From: Chlorobiaceae bacterium
Lineage (GTDB): Bacteria > Bacteroidota > Chlorobiia > Chlorobiales > Chlorobiaceae
Length of the DNA: 64,000 nt
NCBI GenBank assembly: GCA_013334865.1
Contig: JAAXWS010000006.1
Location: 69,306-133,305, forward strand
Direction of reading: 5' to 3'
Of the stretch, positions 1 to 8,718 are shown piece after piece. The notes under the pieces are model-generated. The model made no database searches. It was not told where the DNA came from and saw nothing but the letters and a program-made list of their open reading frames with translations. The position numbers and the translations under genes are program-made. Numbering within the stretch: position 1 is the stretch's first letter; each line of letters begins with the position of its first letter.

Positions 1-237
1 GTGCAGGGCTACGATGGCGGCCTGCGGCAATGCGAGGCAGAGATTCTCCACTTCACGGATGTAGTGGGGCTCGTTGGGCTCAAAGCCTGCCAGGAATACG
101 AAGTCGGGGTTTTGGGCGGTGAGTTGCCGCACCATGCTCCCCGCCCCGCCAATCAGTCGGGCCAACCGGCGCTGGCCCGATTCGATTTGTATATCCGGAA
201 CCTCCCATGGTTGGGGAGAGTAGGCGACAATGTTCAT
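1..237 (-). CDS. CpaE/TadZ-like pilus assembly protein, N-terminal part (runs off left edge)
   Basis: The reading frame opens with ATG at 237 and stays open to the window edge, giving 79 codons; it is missing from the ORF track because no stop lies inside the window. The visible protein begins MNIVAYSPQPWEVPD and continues as an alpha/beta segment (NPDFVFLAGFEPNEPHYIREVE). It follows the TadG-like gene by seven bases, the usual place for CpaE/TadZ in a Tad locus. CpaE proteins carry a receiver-like N-terminal domain and a ParA/MinD-like ATPase that localises the pilus machine; only the first domain would be visible here. The assignment rests on synteny more than on diagnostic motifs. Confidence 0.6.
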   Translation of the reverse strand, partial: MNIVAYSPQPWEVPDIQIESGQRRLARLIGGAGSMVRQLTAQNPDFVFLAGFEPNEPHYIREVENLCLALPQAAIVALH

Positions 238-244
238 GTGTTCC

Positions 245-1294
245 TTATTCGACCAGTATGGGTGGACTGTAAGCGCCGAGTGGCAGCCCGTTGCCGGAGC
301 CCGGATTGGTGGTGCCGGCTGGCAAGTTGTAGAGGAATTGACCTTCGATTTTGCTGTTGGCTCCTTTTCCCACGGTGCCGATAACATGAAAACCGGCAAT
401 CGCCACGATGGGTTGCCAGGAGTTGGTCACAATGCTGTTGACCACGAAAAGAGGAACATCCTTGTTGGCGGGTATGTAGTTGTACACGTCGGCTTTGACG
501 CCCGACGGAAGCCAGGTGAGGTCGCCGATGGACAGTTCGGTCGTGTTGCCCTGAGCGATGAGTTGCCGAAGGGTTTGGGAATCGTTATCCTGCGTGGCAA
601 AGGAGGTCCAGCCGCCCGAGACGGCGCTGAAGTAGCTGGAGCCGATGTCGAAAACATAGGGTTTGCCCGTGGCGGGATCCAGCTTGGGGGTGCGTGTGGC
701 CGTGTCCCAGTAATGGGTGAACATGGCCATGTTGATGACCACGGGGAACATGCCCGTACCGGCACCGGGCGGAGCTGTCACCGCCAGGGCCCTGGCCTGG
801 ATGTTCCTTTCGGCGATACCCAGAACGGGAGCGAAAAACAACTTCAGCGGGCCGTTGTTTTGGGTGCCGGAGATAGCGATCGTAGCGCGGACAGCGGCGA
901 CATCCCCTGCAACAGGCACGCCGGGTGTGCCGGGGGAACGCAGGCCGAGCGATGGGTCGTGGAGGTTCCAGTATCCCGTTTCAATGAGCGCATCCTGAAT
1001 ACGGACGCCATTGGCGACATTGCGTCGTGCCACATCGAGCGCCATGGCTGTGGCCGCCGACCAGTTACAGGGCTGGTCCGCCGCCACAGTCGACGGGTCG
1101 CTGAGTGAACGGACGCCGGCCAGGGCGGCAGCGTCGGCCGCATTCTGAAGTTCGACCCTCGTCAGGTTGAGGCGGGCAAGGTCAACCGCCAAAGCGGCAA
1201 AGCCCAGCATAACCGGCAGGCACAGGACGAACAGGATGGCTGCACCGCCACGCTGGCCCTGAAGAGGCTTCACGATGTGGGGCGGGCGTCCCAT
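245..1294 (-). CDS. TadG-like pilus assembly protein
   Basis: 349 residues. The N-terminus carries the TadG signature: a short cytoplasmic basic segment with RGGAAILFV, then one membrane helix (about residues 18-40) and the typical LARLNLTRVELQNAADAAALAG stretch, split here as LNLTRVELQNAADAAALAG. The remainder is a periplasmic Gly/Thr/Asn-rich domain without recognisable enzyme motifs. TadG/TadE-type pseudopilin-like proteins support assembly of Flp pili. It starts two bases after the end of the tadE-like gene and ends seven bases before the cpaE-like gene, so it is almost certainly co-transcribed. A downstream GGAA before the next ATG serves the next gene. Confidence 0.85.
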   Translation of the reverse strand: MGRPPHIVKPLQGQRGGAAILFVLCLPVMLGFAALAVDLARLNLTRVELQNAADAAALAGVRSLSDPSTVAADQPCNWSAATAMALDVARRNVANGVRIQDALIETGYWNLHDPSLGLRSPGTPGVPVAGDVAAVRATIAISGTQNNGPLKLFFAPVLGIAERNIQARALAVTAPPGAGTGMFPVVINMAMFTHYWDTATRTPKLDPATGKPYVFDIGSSYFSAVSGGWTSFATQDNDSQTLRQLIAQGNTTELSIGDLTWLPSGVKADVYNYIPANKDVPLFVVNSIVTNSWQPIVAIAGFHVIGTVGKGANSKIEGQFLYNLPAGTTNPGSGNGLPLGAYSPPILVE

Positions 1295-1296
1295 GG

Positions 1297-1740
1297 TTAC
1301 TCGAGTCTCATGCTGGTTTCGGCCGAGATCAGAAGGCCGGAAAAAATGAAGACTCCGGTATAGCTGACGCTGGCCGAGACGGTAAGGATGTCATCCTGGA
1401 TGACGGGAGGGGGTACGGTGCAGGCCATGCCGGGACCGAAGGAGATGAGATTGTGCTGACAGGCCTGCCGGGTGGCAGCCGTGGCGCTGCTCGTGATGAT
1501 GGCGCCGGTCCGGTTTGGAACGAACTTTGCACCGGCACGCGCTCCTTCCCGGGTGGCCATGGTGAGCACGGTTTTGTCGTACAGGGCTATGGAAAAAGTA
1601 ATCACCCCGAAGAGGAGCAGGAGAAAGACGGGCAGGATGAGCGCAAATTCGACCAGCACACTGCCCTTCCGGGATTGGTCGCGCTCCTTTGCCGGGGCCT
1701 GAAGCACGGCGTCATCTGCGCACATGGTGGTCATTTTCAC
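1297..1740 (-). CDS. tadE: TadE-like pseudopilin
   Basis: 147 residues. After about 27 polar residues comes the TadE signature GSVLVEFALILPVFLLLLFG, a prepilin-like E followed by a single membrane helix, then TMATREGARAGAKF. TadE family proteins are processed by the dedicated prepilin peptidase and are needed for Flp pilus assembly. The start overlaps the end of the cpaC gene by four bases (ATGA type), and the TadG-like gene follows directly. An internal start closer to the helix cannot be excluded; the upstream 27 residues are unusually long for a pseudopilin leader. Confidence 0.85.
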   Translation of the reverse strand: MKMTTMCADDAVLQAPAKERDQSRKGSVLVEFALILPVFLLLLFGVITFSIALYDKTVLTMATREGARAGAKFVPNRTGAIITSSATAATRQACQHNLISFGPGMACTVPPPVIQDDILTVSASVSYTGVFIFSGLLISAETSMRLE

Positions 1741-3206
1741 CGTGAACCTTGCAGTTTTCCGTCGATGAAAAGCTCTTTCCCGGTAGGCGGCACGAACCTG
1801 TCGGTAGGGAGCTCCGGCGCCGTGGCAGCGGCCTTGACCAGAGCAGGGCGAACGATAACCATGAGTTCGGTTGTTTCCGCGCTCTTCTCGGTGCGTCGGA
1901 ACAGCGCGCCGATAACCGGGATATCGCCCAAAAGGGGCACCGCCCGGATGACATTGTTGTGATTATCGCGCAGAAGCCCGCCGATGACCAGGTTCTCCCC
2001 CTCTTTCATCTGTACGGTCGTGGAGGCGTAACTGGTTTTAAAGGCGGGAAGCAACGTGCCGGTTGCCGTTGCTCCTGAAAAGATGGCTTCCTTGAGCGGC
2101 TCGGAGACCTCGGGTGCAACCTTGAGCGAAATGCGACCGGCATCCAGCACGACGGGCGTAAATCTCAACCCCACGCCGTAGGTGCGTTCGACGTAATCGA
2201 CGGCACCGTTGGTGCTGACGGTAGGGGTATAAATTTTACCGCCGACCAGGAAGTACCCTTCCTGACCACTCATGGTGACAATGGTGGGTTCAGCCAGGAT
2301 TTTGATCAAACTGGTTTTGCGCTCGGCCTCCACCTGGAGGCGGTTGCCAACCGTGGTATTTGGTGTCCGGTCAGTATTCAGGAGCAGGTTGAGCGTGGCG
2401 TTGCTGACAAACCCGGTCATGAGGCTGCCCTGGGGACTTCCCTTCCCTTGCGTCCAGCCGAGTCCCAAGCTTTCGATGTAGGACCTGGAAACTTCGGCAA
2501 TGCGGACTTCGAGGCGGACCTGTTGCTGGTCGCGGATTTTGAGGAGGTTGACCACGCCGGGTATGCCGGCAGATGCCGAAGCGCCAGGGGCCGGCGCACT
2601 GTTGATCGCGCCGGGCAGACCGGAAGGTGCTGCAGATGGGCTGTTGGCTGCGCCAAGCGTGCTGGCAGGCACCGAAGCGCCAGGGGCAGCGGCGCTGCCG
2701 AGGAGGGTGGATTCGGGGTTGCCTCCCGGCACCGTTCCGCCCAGATACGCTTTTACCAGGCGGTTGACGCTCTCCGCAGCCAATGCGTCGGACACAGAAC
2801 CGGCCAGTACGAGCGCCGGCCCCCAGGCGAAGATCCGGATGTCGGTCTCTTTCGGCAAGACGGCTTTCAGCAGGACCTGCAAGGGAACGACGTTGCGGCT
2901 GACCTGCAGCGGTGTGGAGGTAATGCCGCCACTACGGGTCCAGACGATCAGATTGGTCGCACCCGGTTTTTTCCCCAGCAGATAGAGCTCGGAGGGATTA
3001 AGGACGATAAAGTCGGCCACCTCGGGGTTGCCCACGGCAACGCGTTTAACGGGTTGTTCAAGCCGGTAGACCCTGGATTCGCCCATCGGCACAAGGTAAC
3101 TCGAGGGAGAGGCCACTGCGGCCGCGGGTACGGTGCCGGCAGCAAACGCCGCAAAAGCACTCATCGTGCAGGCCGGACGCTTCAGGCATGTCAAATTCAT
3201 GTGCAT
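1737..3206 (-). CDS. cpaC: Tad pilus secretin (CpaC/RcpA family)
   Basis: 489 residues. A signal-peptide-like N-terminus (AFAAFAAGTVPAAAVA) is followed by the secretin-associated N domain (VAVGNPEVADFIVLNPSELYLLG), then by the secretin domain from about residue 230 (VRLEVRIAEVSR; QMKEGENLVIGGLLRD; GDIPVIGALFR; TTELMVIVRPALV). It forms the outer-membrane pore for Flp pili. Between about residues 150 and 220 lies a low-complexity Ala/Pro/Gly/Ser linker with imperfect repeats of PGAS and LGA-like units, which may be a lineage-specific insertion. It starts seven bases after the cpaB stop and overlaps tadE by four bases. Confidence 0.93.
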   Translation of the reverse strand: MHMNLTCLKRPACTMSAFAAFAAGTVPAAAVASPSSYLVPMGESRVYRLEQPVKRVAVGNPEVADFIVLNPSELYLLGKKPGATNLIVWTRSGGITSTPLQVSRNVVPLQVLLKAVLPKETDIRIFAWGPALVLAGSVSDALAAESVNRLVKAYLGGTVPGGNPESTLLGSAAAPGASVPASTLGAANSPSAAPSGLPGAINSAPAPGASASAGIPGVVNLLKIRDQQQVRLEVRIAEVSRSYIESLGLGWTQGKGSPQGSLMTGFVSNATLNLLLNTDRTPNTTVGNRLQVEAERKTSLIKILAEPTIVTMSGQEGYFLVGGKIYTPTVSTNGAVDYVERTYGVGLRFTPVVLDAGRISLKVAPEVSEPLKEAIFSGATATGTLLPAFKTSYASTTVQMKEGENLVIGGLLRDNHNNVIRAVPLLGDIPVIGALFRRTEKSAETTELMVIVRPALVKAAATAPELPTDRFVPPTGKELFIDGKLQGSR

Positions 3207-3212
3207 GTTGGC

Positions 3213-4001
3213 TTAGGGGGTGGCAACAGGCTGGCGGCTCGTGCCATGGATTTCCTCCGTTCCACGGCTTTGACGCGAAGCTGCCGCTTGTGCCGACGGC
3301 GCAGAGGTTGCTGCTCGACTGTTCTGCGAACTCACGATATCGGGCAGACGTGCACCCGCGGAGTTTATTTCGCTGGTATCGAGCTCGTTGCGCAAAATCA
3401 GGGAAAGCACCCCGATGTTTCGGGCCAGGTCGAGCCTTTCGGATTCGTGCGGCGTCAGCTCGAGGGTTACGGCATTGACCACTTTTGGCTTGGCAGGGTC
3501 TGCAGCGGTTTCCTGGGCCACGGCCAGCACTTTGACGCGCGACAGCACGGTTCGGGAAAAAGGCTCATGGTCGGCGTCCTTGCCGCTCACCAGGACATCC
3601 ACAAAACTGCCCGGCAGGGCAAAACCGGCAACCGCAATCACCTCGTTCACCCGAACCGTAATGGCGCGCTTGCCCTCAGGGATGATCGAGGATAAACCGC
3701 CGGTCGAGTTTACCGGAGCCAATTTGCCAGGCAGAACAGGTTCGCCGGGGATCATGGGGACGCGTGCAATTCGACCCACTACATCGGCAGGGCGTGAGGA
3801 GGCATCGTGCGGAACGGCAGAACCGTGCCAATCGATGGCTTTGACCTGATCGGCCGAAATAGCTTTGCCGGCTTCGATGGGCTGCTGGACGATGACGACC
3901 CTGACCCCTGAAGGCTGTCCGTCGTTCATCCAACGGGCAGCGATGAAAGCTGCCATCGCCCCCAGGGTGAGTGCGATGGCAGCGAAGACTGGTAGTTTCA
4001 C
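3213..4001 (-). CDS. cpaB: Flp pilus assembly protein CpaB/RcpC
   Basis: 262 residues. One N-terminal membrane anchor (about residues 4-24) is followed by a SAF domain (VVIVQQPIEAGKAISADQVK) and the RcpC/CpaB domain (GKRAITVRVNEVIAVAGFALPGSFVDVLV). These periplasmic proteins support secretin function in Tad systems. The C-terminal 60 residues are polar, Ala/Ser/Arg rich and probably disordered. The gene lies between flp and cpaC in the common order flp-cpaB-cpaC. Confidence 0.92.
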   Translation of the reverse strand: MKLPVFAAIALTLGAMAAFIAARWMNDGQPSGVRVVIVQQPIEAGKAISADQVKAIDWHGSAVPHDASSRPADVVGRIARVPMIPGEPVLPGKLAPVNSTGGLSSIIPEGKRAITVRVNEVIAVAGFALPGSFVDVLVSGKDADHEPFSRTVLSRVKVLAVAQETAADPAKPKVVNAVTLELTPHESERLDLARNIGVLSLILRNELDTSEINSAGARLPDIVSSQNSRAATSAPSAQAAASRQSRGTEEIHGTSRQPVATP

Positions 4002-4022
4002 TGCTTGAACTGTAACGGAGTT

Positions 4023-4211
4023 TTACGGAGTCGTAGTACTACCACCAGTTCCACTGAGGGCGGTTGCGATATCGGTAAAAATGGTGCTCAGATTACCGCC
4101 AAGGGTTGTAAGGGCTGTAATTGCAACGACAGCAACCAATGCAGCAATCAAGGCGTACTCGATCATGGTCACGCCTTTTTGTGATTCGATGGGGAAGAAT
4201 TGGTTCAACAT
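4023..4211 (-). CDS. flp: Flp/Fap-type major pilin
   Basis: 62 residues. The motif KGVTMIEYALIAALVAVVAI is the diagnostic Flp prepilin processing site: cleavage after Gly, Glu at +5, adjacent Tyr, then a hydrophobic helix. The mature pilin would be about 49 residues with a Ser/Thr/Gly tail (GTGGSTTTP) that could be solvent exposed or modified. A strong ribosome site (GAGGTGA, eight bases upstream) fixes the start. It is the first gene of the visible tad operon and is preceded by a long leader. Confidence 0.95.
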   Translation of the reverse strand: MLNQFFPIESQKGVTMIEYALIAALVAVVAITALTTLGGNLSTIFTDIATALSGTGGSTTTP

Positions 4212-4258
4212 GATTTCACCTCACAATTTTGTTGGCTAAATGTCAAACACGCCTGAAA

Positions 4259-4281
4259 CGCCCCGCCTTGTGAGCGGGGCG
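4259..4281 (-). promoter_or_regulatory. GC-rich hairpin in the flp leader
   Basis: CGCCCCGC and GCGGGGCG form a perfect 8-bp stem around a 7-base loop, about 50 bases upstream of the flp start codon. Only two or three T residues follow on the minus strand, so it is a weak candidate for a terminator; it may act as a leader stabiliser or attenuator. Confidence 0.4.
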
Positions 4282-4420
4282 CCGCGTTACAACATCGAGC
4301 TGGTCGGAGGCAACTCATCGGTTCCGGGTGAAAATCGGGAGTATAGAAAATCGCATACATATCGCATGGATTATATTTTCCATATGAAAATAATAGCAAA
4401 AACCCGCACCACATCCTACT

Positions 4421-4468
4421 CTATAGTAAATTTATTTTACTCTATAATATTTTTTTTATTTACTATAG
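4421..4468. promoter_or_regulatory. Inverted repeat (operator-like) upstream of the tad operon
   Basis: CTATAGTAAAT at 4421-4431 is perfectly inverted at 4458-4468, with a related TACTCTATA motif present twice nearby. It lies about 210-260 bases upstream of flp inside the AT-rich tract. A binding site for a regulator is the simplest reading; no cognate regulator can be named. Confidence 0.4.
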
Positions 4469-4650
4469 TAACAATTGTCACATCACGGATACGAACACAA
4501 ACGATGCCCGAAAAAGCCGTCAAACAGGCATTTTCGGGTACCATGGAACCGTTGCCGTGTTACATCGGAAAAATCACCACCAAGCCGACAGGCCACCATG
4601 CAATAAGCCCGCGTCATGCGGGCTCCCGTGTGTATGCGGTGCAGTGAACA

Positions 4651-5319
4651 TCAATAAAATCCCGTGAACGTCAGAATCTTTTCAAGCGGTTCACGAATGC
4701 TCCGTAAGCGATTGATCTGACATGCCGTATCGGCGTAACCAAGGCCGATGCCGACAACAATCCGCTCCTCTGCGGGAATGGGTAAATTCTGTCGTACGAT
4801 GTCAGGATAATGCGCCAGGGTAGCCTGGATGCACGTGCCCAACCCCTGGTCGGCAGCAGCAAGGCAAAGCGCGTTAATGAATGCGCCGGCATCCAGCAGG
4901 ACATACGGCGTCTGCCCTTCGGGCACGGTGACATACAGGAGTACCGGTGCGCCAAAAGCGTTCGCGTTGTTGGCCCGATGGGCGTTTCGCATCTGCTCGT
5001 CGTTCCTGTCGATGCCGAGCACGGCAAGCACGGATTTTCCGATATCGGCATAACGCGATTTGAGCTCCCCCTTAAACGTCAACGGCATGGGGATCTCAGG
5101 TATCGGAGGATTGCCAGAGAGCGCCCTGTCCACCAACCCTTGCCTGATGGCAATGGCCGCCGCTCCTCCGGCCACCCATATCCGCCACGGTTGGGTGTTG
5201 CCCCAGCTGGGCGAACGTTGCGCCATTTCGACCACGGATTCGATAGTTGCCGTATCAACCGGGGTGTCAAGGAAGCTGCGGCATGAGTGCCGCGAAGCGA
5301 TCGTCTGGCTGAATTCCAT
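4651..5319 (-). CDS. Nitroreductase family protein (FMN-dependent)
   Basis: 222 residues, normal for the family. The N-terminal FMN-binding motif (SRHSCRSFLDTPV, about residues 9-21), the central SPSWGNTQPW segment and the C-terminal glycine-rich GIGLGYAD motif fit the nitroreductase fold. Such enzymes reduce nitro compounds or quinones with NAD(P)H, but the natural substrate of this subgroup cannot be told from sequence. It stands alone between the tad leader and a CAP-domain gene on the same strand; about 130 bases separate it from the latter. Confidence 0.88.
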   Translation of the reverse strand: MEFSQTIASRHSCRSFLDTPVDTATIESVVEMAQRSPSWGNTQPWRIWVAGGAAAIAIRQGLVDRALSGNPPIPEIPMPLTFKGELKSRYADIGKSVLAVLGIDRNDEQMRNAHRANNANAFGAPVLLYVTVPEGQTPYVLLDAGAFINALCLAAADQGLGTCIQATLAHYPDIVRQNLPIPAEERIVVGIGLGYADTACQINRLRSIREPLEKILTFTGFY

Positions 5320-5448
5320 AAGTTGCTCTTTTTTGGTGATCGAATCGGGGGAGGCGGTTTGGTGGCATCATAATACCCGAATATGCCCGCTTATGCGAAA
5401 CGGGGTCTTTCGTAATCTGGTCCTGACGAAACCGTCCGTCGCCGTTGC

Positions 5449-6144
5449 CTACCTCGAACGGTATCCGCCGGCAAAATCCATGACGCACATGTCGCCGTAG
5501 ACGCGATGCGGGCCGACGTCGACTCCGACGGTCCGGAAACTGCCATTCAGCAGGTTTTTCCTGTGGCCGCGCGAAGCCACGCCGTCATCGATGAGCAGGG
5601 CGATGAGGATCTTCCTCGCGTCCCGGTATCCGTAGGAGATGTTCTCCCCTGCGGAAAGATCCCATTGCCCATAGCGTTCGATGCGGCTGGTGAGGGATGA
5701 GCCGTCACTGCCGGTGTGGCCGATCGTTCCTGTCGGCCCCTGGTCCTGCACATGGTCGCGGGCGGCCAGCGTGAGCCCCCTGCTGGCCGACAGGCCGGGA
5801 AGCGGTCCGGTGCGCTCCAGTTCCCGGAGGCACTCGTCGAGCGCAGACACCCCTTCGCGGGTTCTCATGGGAATCGATCCGGGATAGCAGAGCAAGCCCC
5901 CCTGATACAATTTCCTGAGGGGAAGCAGGTATTTTCTGCCATAGCCGGCAGGGTCGCTTCGCAACAGGTTGATCTCGGCAACGACGGCCCGGTCCATGGC
6001 GCCGGGATACCCTTCGCGGACGGATGCCTCGTCAGGACGGGCGGCATTGTCGGAGTGGCGGATAAATCGGGCGTCCGCACGGGCTGGAAAGAGGAGAAGG
6101 AGAAGCAGGAGTACGGGCAAACCGGTGAACGAAGTACTACGCAT
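5449..6144 (-). CDS. Secreted CAP (SCP/PR1-like) domain protein
   Basis: Taken from the internal ATG, 231 residues with a clear signal peptide (MRSTSFTGLPVLLLLLLLFPARADA). The track ORF begins at an upstream GTG (6210) without a ribosome site and would add 22 residues ahead of the signal sequence. The CAP fold is shown by INLLRSDPAGYGRKYL, LTLAARDHVQDQG, IGHTGSDGSSLTSRI, SAGENISYG and GHRKNLLNG, including the conserved His/Glu pairs. Bacterial CAP proteins are extracytoplasmic and of mostly unknown function. It faces away from the Nramp gene, so the 290-base gap upstream holds two divergent promoters. Confidence 0.85.
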   Translation of the reverse strand: MRSTSFTGLPVLLLLLLLFPARADARFIRHSDNAARPDEASVREGYPGAMDRAVVAEINLLRSDPAGYGRKYLLPLRKLYQGGLLCYPGSIPMRTREGVSALDECLRELERTGPLPGLSASRGLTLAARDHVQDQGPTGTIGHTGSDGSSLTSRIERYGQWDLSAGENISYGYRDARKILIALLIDDGVASRGHRKNLLNGSFRTVGVDVGPHRVYGDMCVMDFAGGYRSR

Positions 6145-6435
6145 GGGGCAGAGGGGGTTTATTTTACTTATTGCCGATCCCGCGGGGAGTACCCCTGAAA
6201 CAGGATCCACTGCTGAATCTAATCAAGCGGACATTAAAAAATAAAGCCCTATGCAAAAAAGACGAAGTATCACGAACGACACGCCGTTCGTCAGGGAAAC
6301 GGATATGGCCTGATCGAGGAGGCCGGGCCGATGCCCGGCGTACCCGGCCGGGAGATGGGGGAACCGTTGGGCGAAGTCCGGCGTTCAAAAGGAGATAGCC
6401 GGTATACTGATTGCAAGAACTCCTCATCGTCGAGC

Positions 6436-7695
6436 ATGGCTGCCTCCATCCTGAATAGCCTCAAGACCGGCGGCATGCGCCTGAAAATGCTCCTGGGGTT
6501 TCTCGGGCCGGGTTTCCTGGTGACGGTCGGCTTCATCGACCCGGGCAACTGGGCGACAAACATCGAGGGCGGTTCGAAATTCGGATATACCCTGCTCTGG
6601 GTGGTGACGCTCGGTACGGCCATGCTGGTCGTCATCCAGCATATGGCCGCAAGGCTCGGCATCGCCACAGGGAAGTCCCTTGCGGTAAACATCCGCGATT
6701 TTTTCCCGGCGCCGGTGGCGGCCTTCCTCGGCTTCACGGTCATCGCAGCCTGCATCGCCACCGATGTTGCGGAGCTGGTCGGCGGCGGCATCGGGTTCAA
6801 CCTCCTGTTCGGCATGCCGGTCTGGGCGGGAGCGCTGCTGACCGCGGCGCTCGAGGTGTTCCTGATTGTCAGCCAGCGTTACCACCGGATAGAAACGGTC
6901 ATCGTCGGTTTCCTTGGCGTCATCGCGCTCTGCTACATCATCGAGCTCTACCTGGTCGGTCCCGACTGGCATCAGGTGCTGCCGGCGATGGTCGTGCCGG
7001 TTACCGGTCGCGAAAGCATCTACGCGGCCATCGCCATCCTCGGCGCCGTTGTCATGCCCCACAACATCTTCCTGCATTCGAACGTCATCCACAGCAGGAC
7101 CTGGGGGATCTCCGACGAAGAGAAGTCCCGCCTGCTCCGCTACGAGAAGCTGGATACCCTGCTCGCCATGACGCTCGGGTGGATCGTGAACTCGGCCATG
7201 ATCATCGTGGCCGCCGCGGTGTTCTTCACGCATCGGGTGCCGGTTGAAAGCATCGAACAGGCATCGGCGACCCTCGCGCCGATTGCAGGGCCGCTTGCCG
7301 GCCTGCTCTTCGCGTTCGCCCTGGTGTTTTCTGGGGTTGGCTCGTCCGTCACTTCGTCGATGGCGGAAGCCAACGTCATCACGGGATTCCTGGGCAAACC
7401 CGAAGATCCTGGCACGATGCTCTACCGGGTATCGGTGTTCGCGACCGCCATTCCCTCTGCGCTCGTTTTTTTCTGGAACCCGGACACGTTCCGCATCCTG
7501 GTCTTCAGCCAGGTCGTCCTGTGCCTGCAGCTGCCCTTCACCCTGATCCCCCTCGTCATGCTCTGCAGGAGCGGAAAGGTCATGGGAGTGTTCAGGAGCG
7601 GCCCTGCGGAATTTTCGGCAGCCGTTGCCATCACCGTCGTGGTGACCGCGCTCAACGGCTACCTGGTTTATGCAACCCTGACGGGAGGATCATGA
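6436..7695 (+). CDS. mntH: Nramp family divalent metal importer (MntH-like)
   Basis: 419 residues from the ATG at 6436; the track ORF starts 35 codons earlier through a polar Ser-rich stretch that is unlikely to be translated, though an AAGGAGAT lies at about 6389. Two metal-site motifs are intact: FIDPGNWAT in helix 1 and VVMPHNIFLHS in helix 6. Eleven or so hydrophobic segments are visible. Nramp proteins take up Mn2+ or Fe2+ with protons across the inner membrane. The uspA-like gene begins just two bases downstream of the stop, so the two are co-transcribed. Confidence 0.92.
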   Translation: MAASILNSLKTGGMRLKMLLGFLGPGFLVTVGFIDPGNWATNIEGGSKFGYTLLWVVTLGTAMLVVIQHMAARLGIATGKSLAVNIRDFFPAPVAAFLGFTVIAACIATDVAELVGGGIGFNLLFGMPVWAGALLTAALEVFLIVSQRYHRIETVIVGFLGVIALCYIIELYLVGPDWHQVLPAMVVPVTGRESIYAAIAILGAVVMPHNIFLHSNVIHSRTWGISDEEKSRLLRYEKLDTLLAMTLGWIVNSAMIIVAAAVFFTHRVPVESIEQASATLAPIAGPLAGLLFAFALVFSGVGSSVTSSMAEANVITGFLGKPEDPGTMLYRVSVFATAIPSALVFFWNPDTFRILVFSQVVLCLQLPFTLIPLVMLCRSGKVMGVFRSGPAEFSAAVAITVVVTALNGYLVYATLTGGS

Positions 7696-7696
7696 C

Positions 7697-8104
7697 ATGG
7701 AGGGATACCGCGACATCCTGGTAGCGATCGACTGCTCGCCCGTAGACGAAACGTTGCTTGACCATGTGTCGGCATTGGCCGCGCCGCTCGGCGCGCGCGT
7801 GCACCTGCTGCACGTGGTACACTCCCACACCCTGGACCAGGAGCGCACCCTGCGGGAACAGGCCATGCAAGCCCTCGAACGCTACCGTACCACATTGACG
7901 CACGATGGCTTGGAGGTCGAGCTGCACATCAGGAGCGGTGAACCCGACCGGGAGATCCTGAAGGAGATCGGCGAGCAGCGCTACGACCTGCTGGCCCTGG
8001 CGGCTCATGGCCACGGGATGCTGGAAAGGGCTCTGTTCGGGAGCGTGTCGAGACGAATCCGCGACAAGGTAAGTATCCCGTTGCTGTTGGTCGGGGCGGG
8101 ATGA
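7697..8104 (+). CDS. Universal stress protein (UspA family)
   Basis: 135 residues, a single Usp domain. The N-terminus (YRDILVAIDCSP) supplies the first strand with the ATP-contacting Asp, and the C-terminal AHGHGMLERALFGSVSRRI resembles the ATP-binding loop G-x2-G-x9-G-(S/T). A GGGAGG ribosome site overlaps the end of mntH. UspA proteins bind ATP or act as soluble partners; co-transcription with a metal importer suggests a link to metal or oxidative stress, which is inference. Confidence 0.9.
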   Translation: MEGYRDILVAIDCSPVDETLLDHVSALAAPLGARVHLLHVVHSHTLDQERTLREQAMQALERYRTTLTHDGLEVELHIRSGEPDREILKEIGEQRYDLLALAAHGHGMLERALFGSVSRRIRDKVSIPLLLVGAG

Positions 8105-8118
8105 ATTGGCGGATGAGA

Positions 8119-8171
8119 GCTACCCATATGCCGCCCCTACGGGGCTGGGGATCGGGACCGTAGGGCGACAT
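8119..8171. repeat. REP-like palindromic element (copy A)
   Basis: Begins GCTACCCATATGCCGCCCCT and contains the inner palindrome GCCCCTACGGGGC, then an inverted, diverged end (CCGTAGGGCGACATG). It is the copy on the 3' side of the transposase gene, 15 bases after the uspA stop. Related copies lie upstream of the transposase. Confidence 0.8.
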
Positions 8172-8183
8172 GTTTTGCGACCT

Positions 8184-8636
8184 TTATGTGAAGATGTAAC
8201 GGTCGTCGTATTCGATCTTGAACTCTTCGAGCATGGCACGGTACTCCTCGGCGAAGGTCCTCATGCCGTGGTGCTCTTTCTGGTTGCGGATATAATCGAT
8301 CACGTTGGGAACGGCATCCTTGCTGTAAGAAAATGCCCCATAGCCATCCTGCCATTCAAAACGTCCGGGCATGAACTGCCTGCTGTTCAGCCATTGGGCC
8401 GAAGAGGCCTTCATTTCCCTGACAAGATCCGAAATCGCCTGGGTGGGGCGCAACCCGATGAGAAGGTGGACATGGTCCGCCATGCCGTCGATGGCGAGAA
8501 GCTTGTGGCCGTAATTCTGGACGATCGTGCTCAGGTAACGGTACAGTTCCTGCCGAGCAGGGCCACGTAAGAGGTATTCCCGACCCTTGACGGCGAAAAC
8601 GACCTGGATATGGATTTGTGTGTAGGTGTTAGCCAT
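8184..8636 (-). CDS. IS200-like / REP-associated tyrosine transposase
   Basis: 150 residues from the ATG at 8636 (MANTYTQIHIQVVFAVKGRE); the track ORF adds 63 residues that run back through the REP repeats. The HUH motif is present as DHVHLLIGL, and a candidate catalytic tyrosine lies in QDGYGAFSYSKDAV. The length and ends match the stand-alone Y1 transposase family. The gene is bracketed by palindromes of one family (copy A on its 3' side, B-E on its 5' side), the arrangement seen for RAYT proteins that mobilise or maintain REP sequences. No second gene (TnpB) is present. Confidence 0.88.
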   Translation of the reverse strand: MANTYTQIHIQVVFAVKGREYLLRGPARQELYRYLSTIVQNYGHKLLAIDGMADHVHLLIGLRPTQAISDLVREMKASSAQWLNSRQFMPGRFEWQDGYGAFSYSKDAVPNVIDYIRNQKEHHGMRTFAEEYRAMLEEFKIEYDDRYIFT

Positions 8637-8718
8637 ATCGATCCAGCATGCCTTGTCAGTATAACCGAATATATAAAATGGCGGGTTATATATAAATATG
8701 ATATTGCGCAATATTATG

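Larger units (their letters stand above)
4212..4650. other. Intergenic leader and promoter region upstream of flp
   Basis: No convincing gene is seen in these 439 bases; the ORFs at 4205..4414 (-) and 4240..4647 (+) lack motifs. The centre (about 4360-4490) is strikingly A+T rich compared with the surroundings and contains a long inverted repeat, while a short GC-rich hairpin sits close to flp. It lies between flp and the end of the nitroreductase gene, both on the minus strand, so it should contain the flp promoter. Confidence 0.6.

Noticed and set aside
4507-4538. 12-bp hairpin CCCGAAAAAGCC / GGCATTTTCGGG
   Set aside because: One mismatch, no T run and no gene end on either strand nearby, so a terminator role is not supported.
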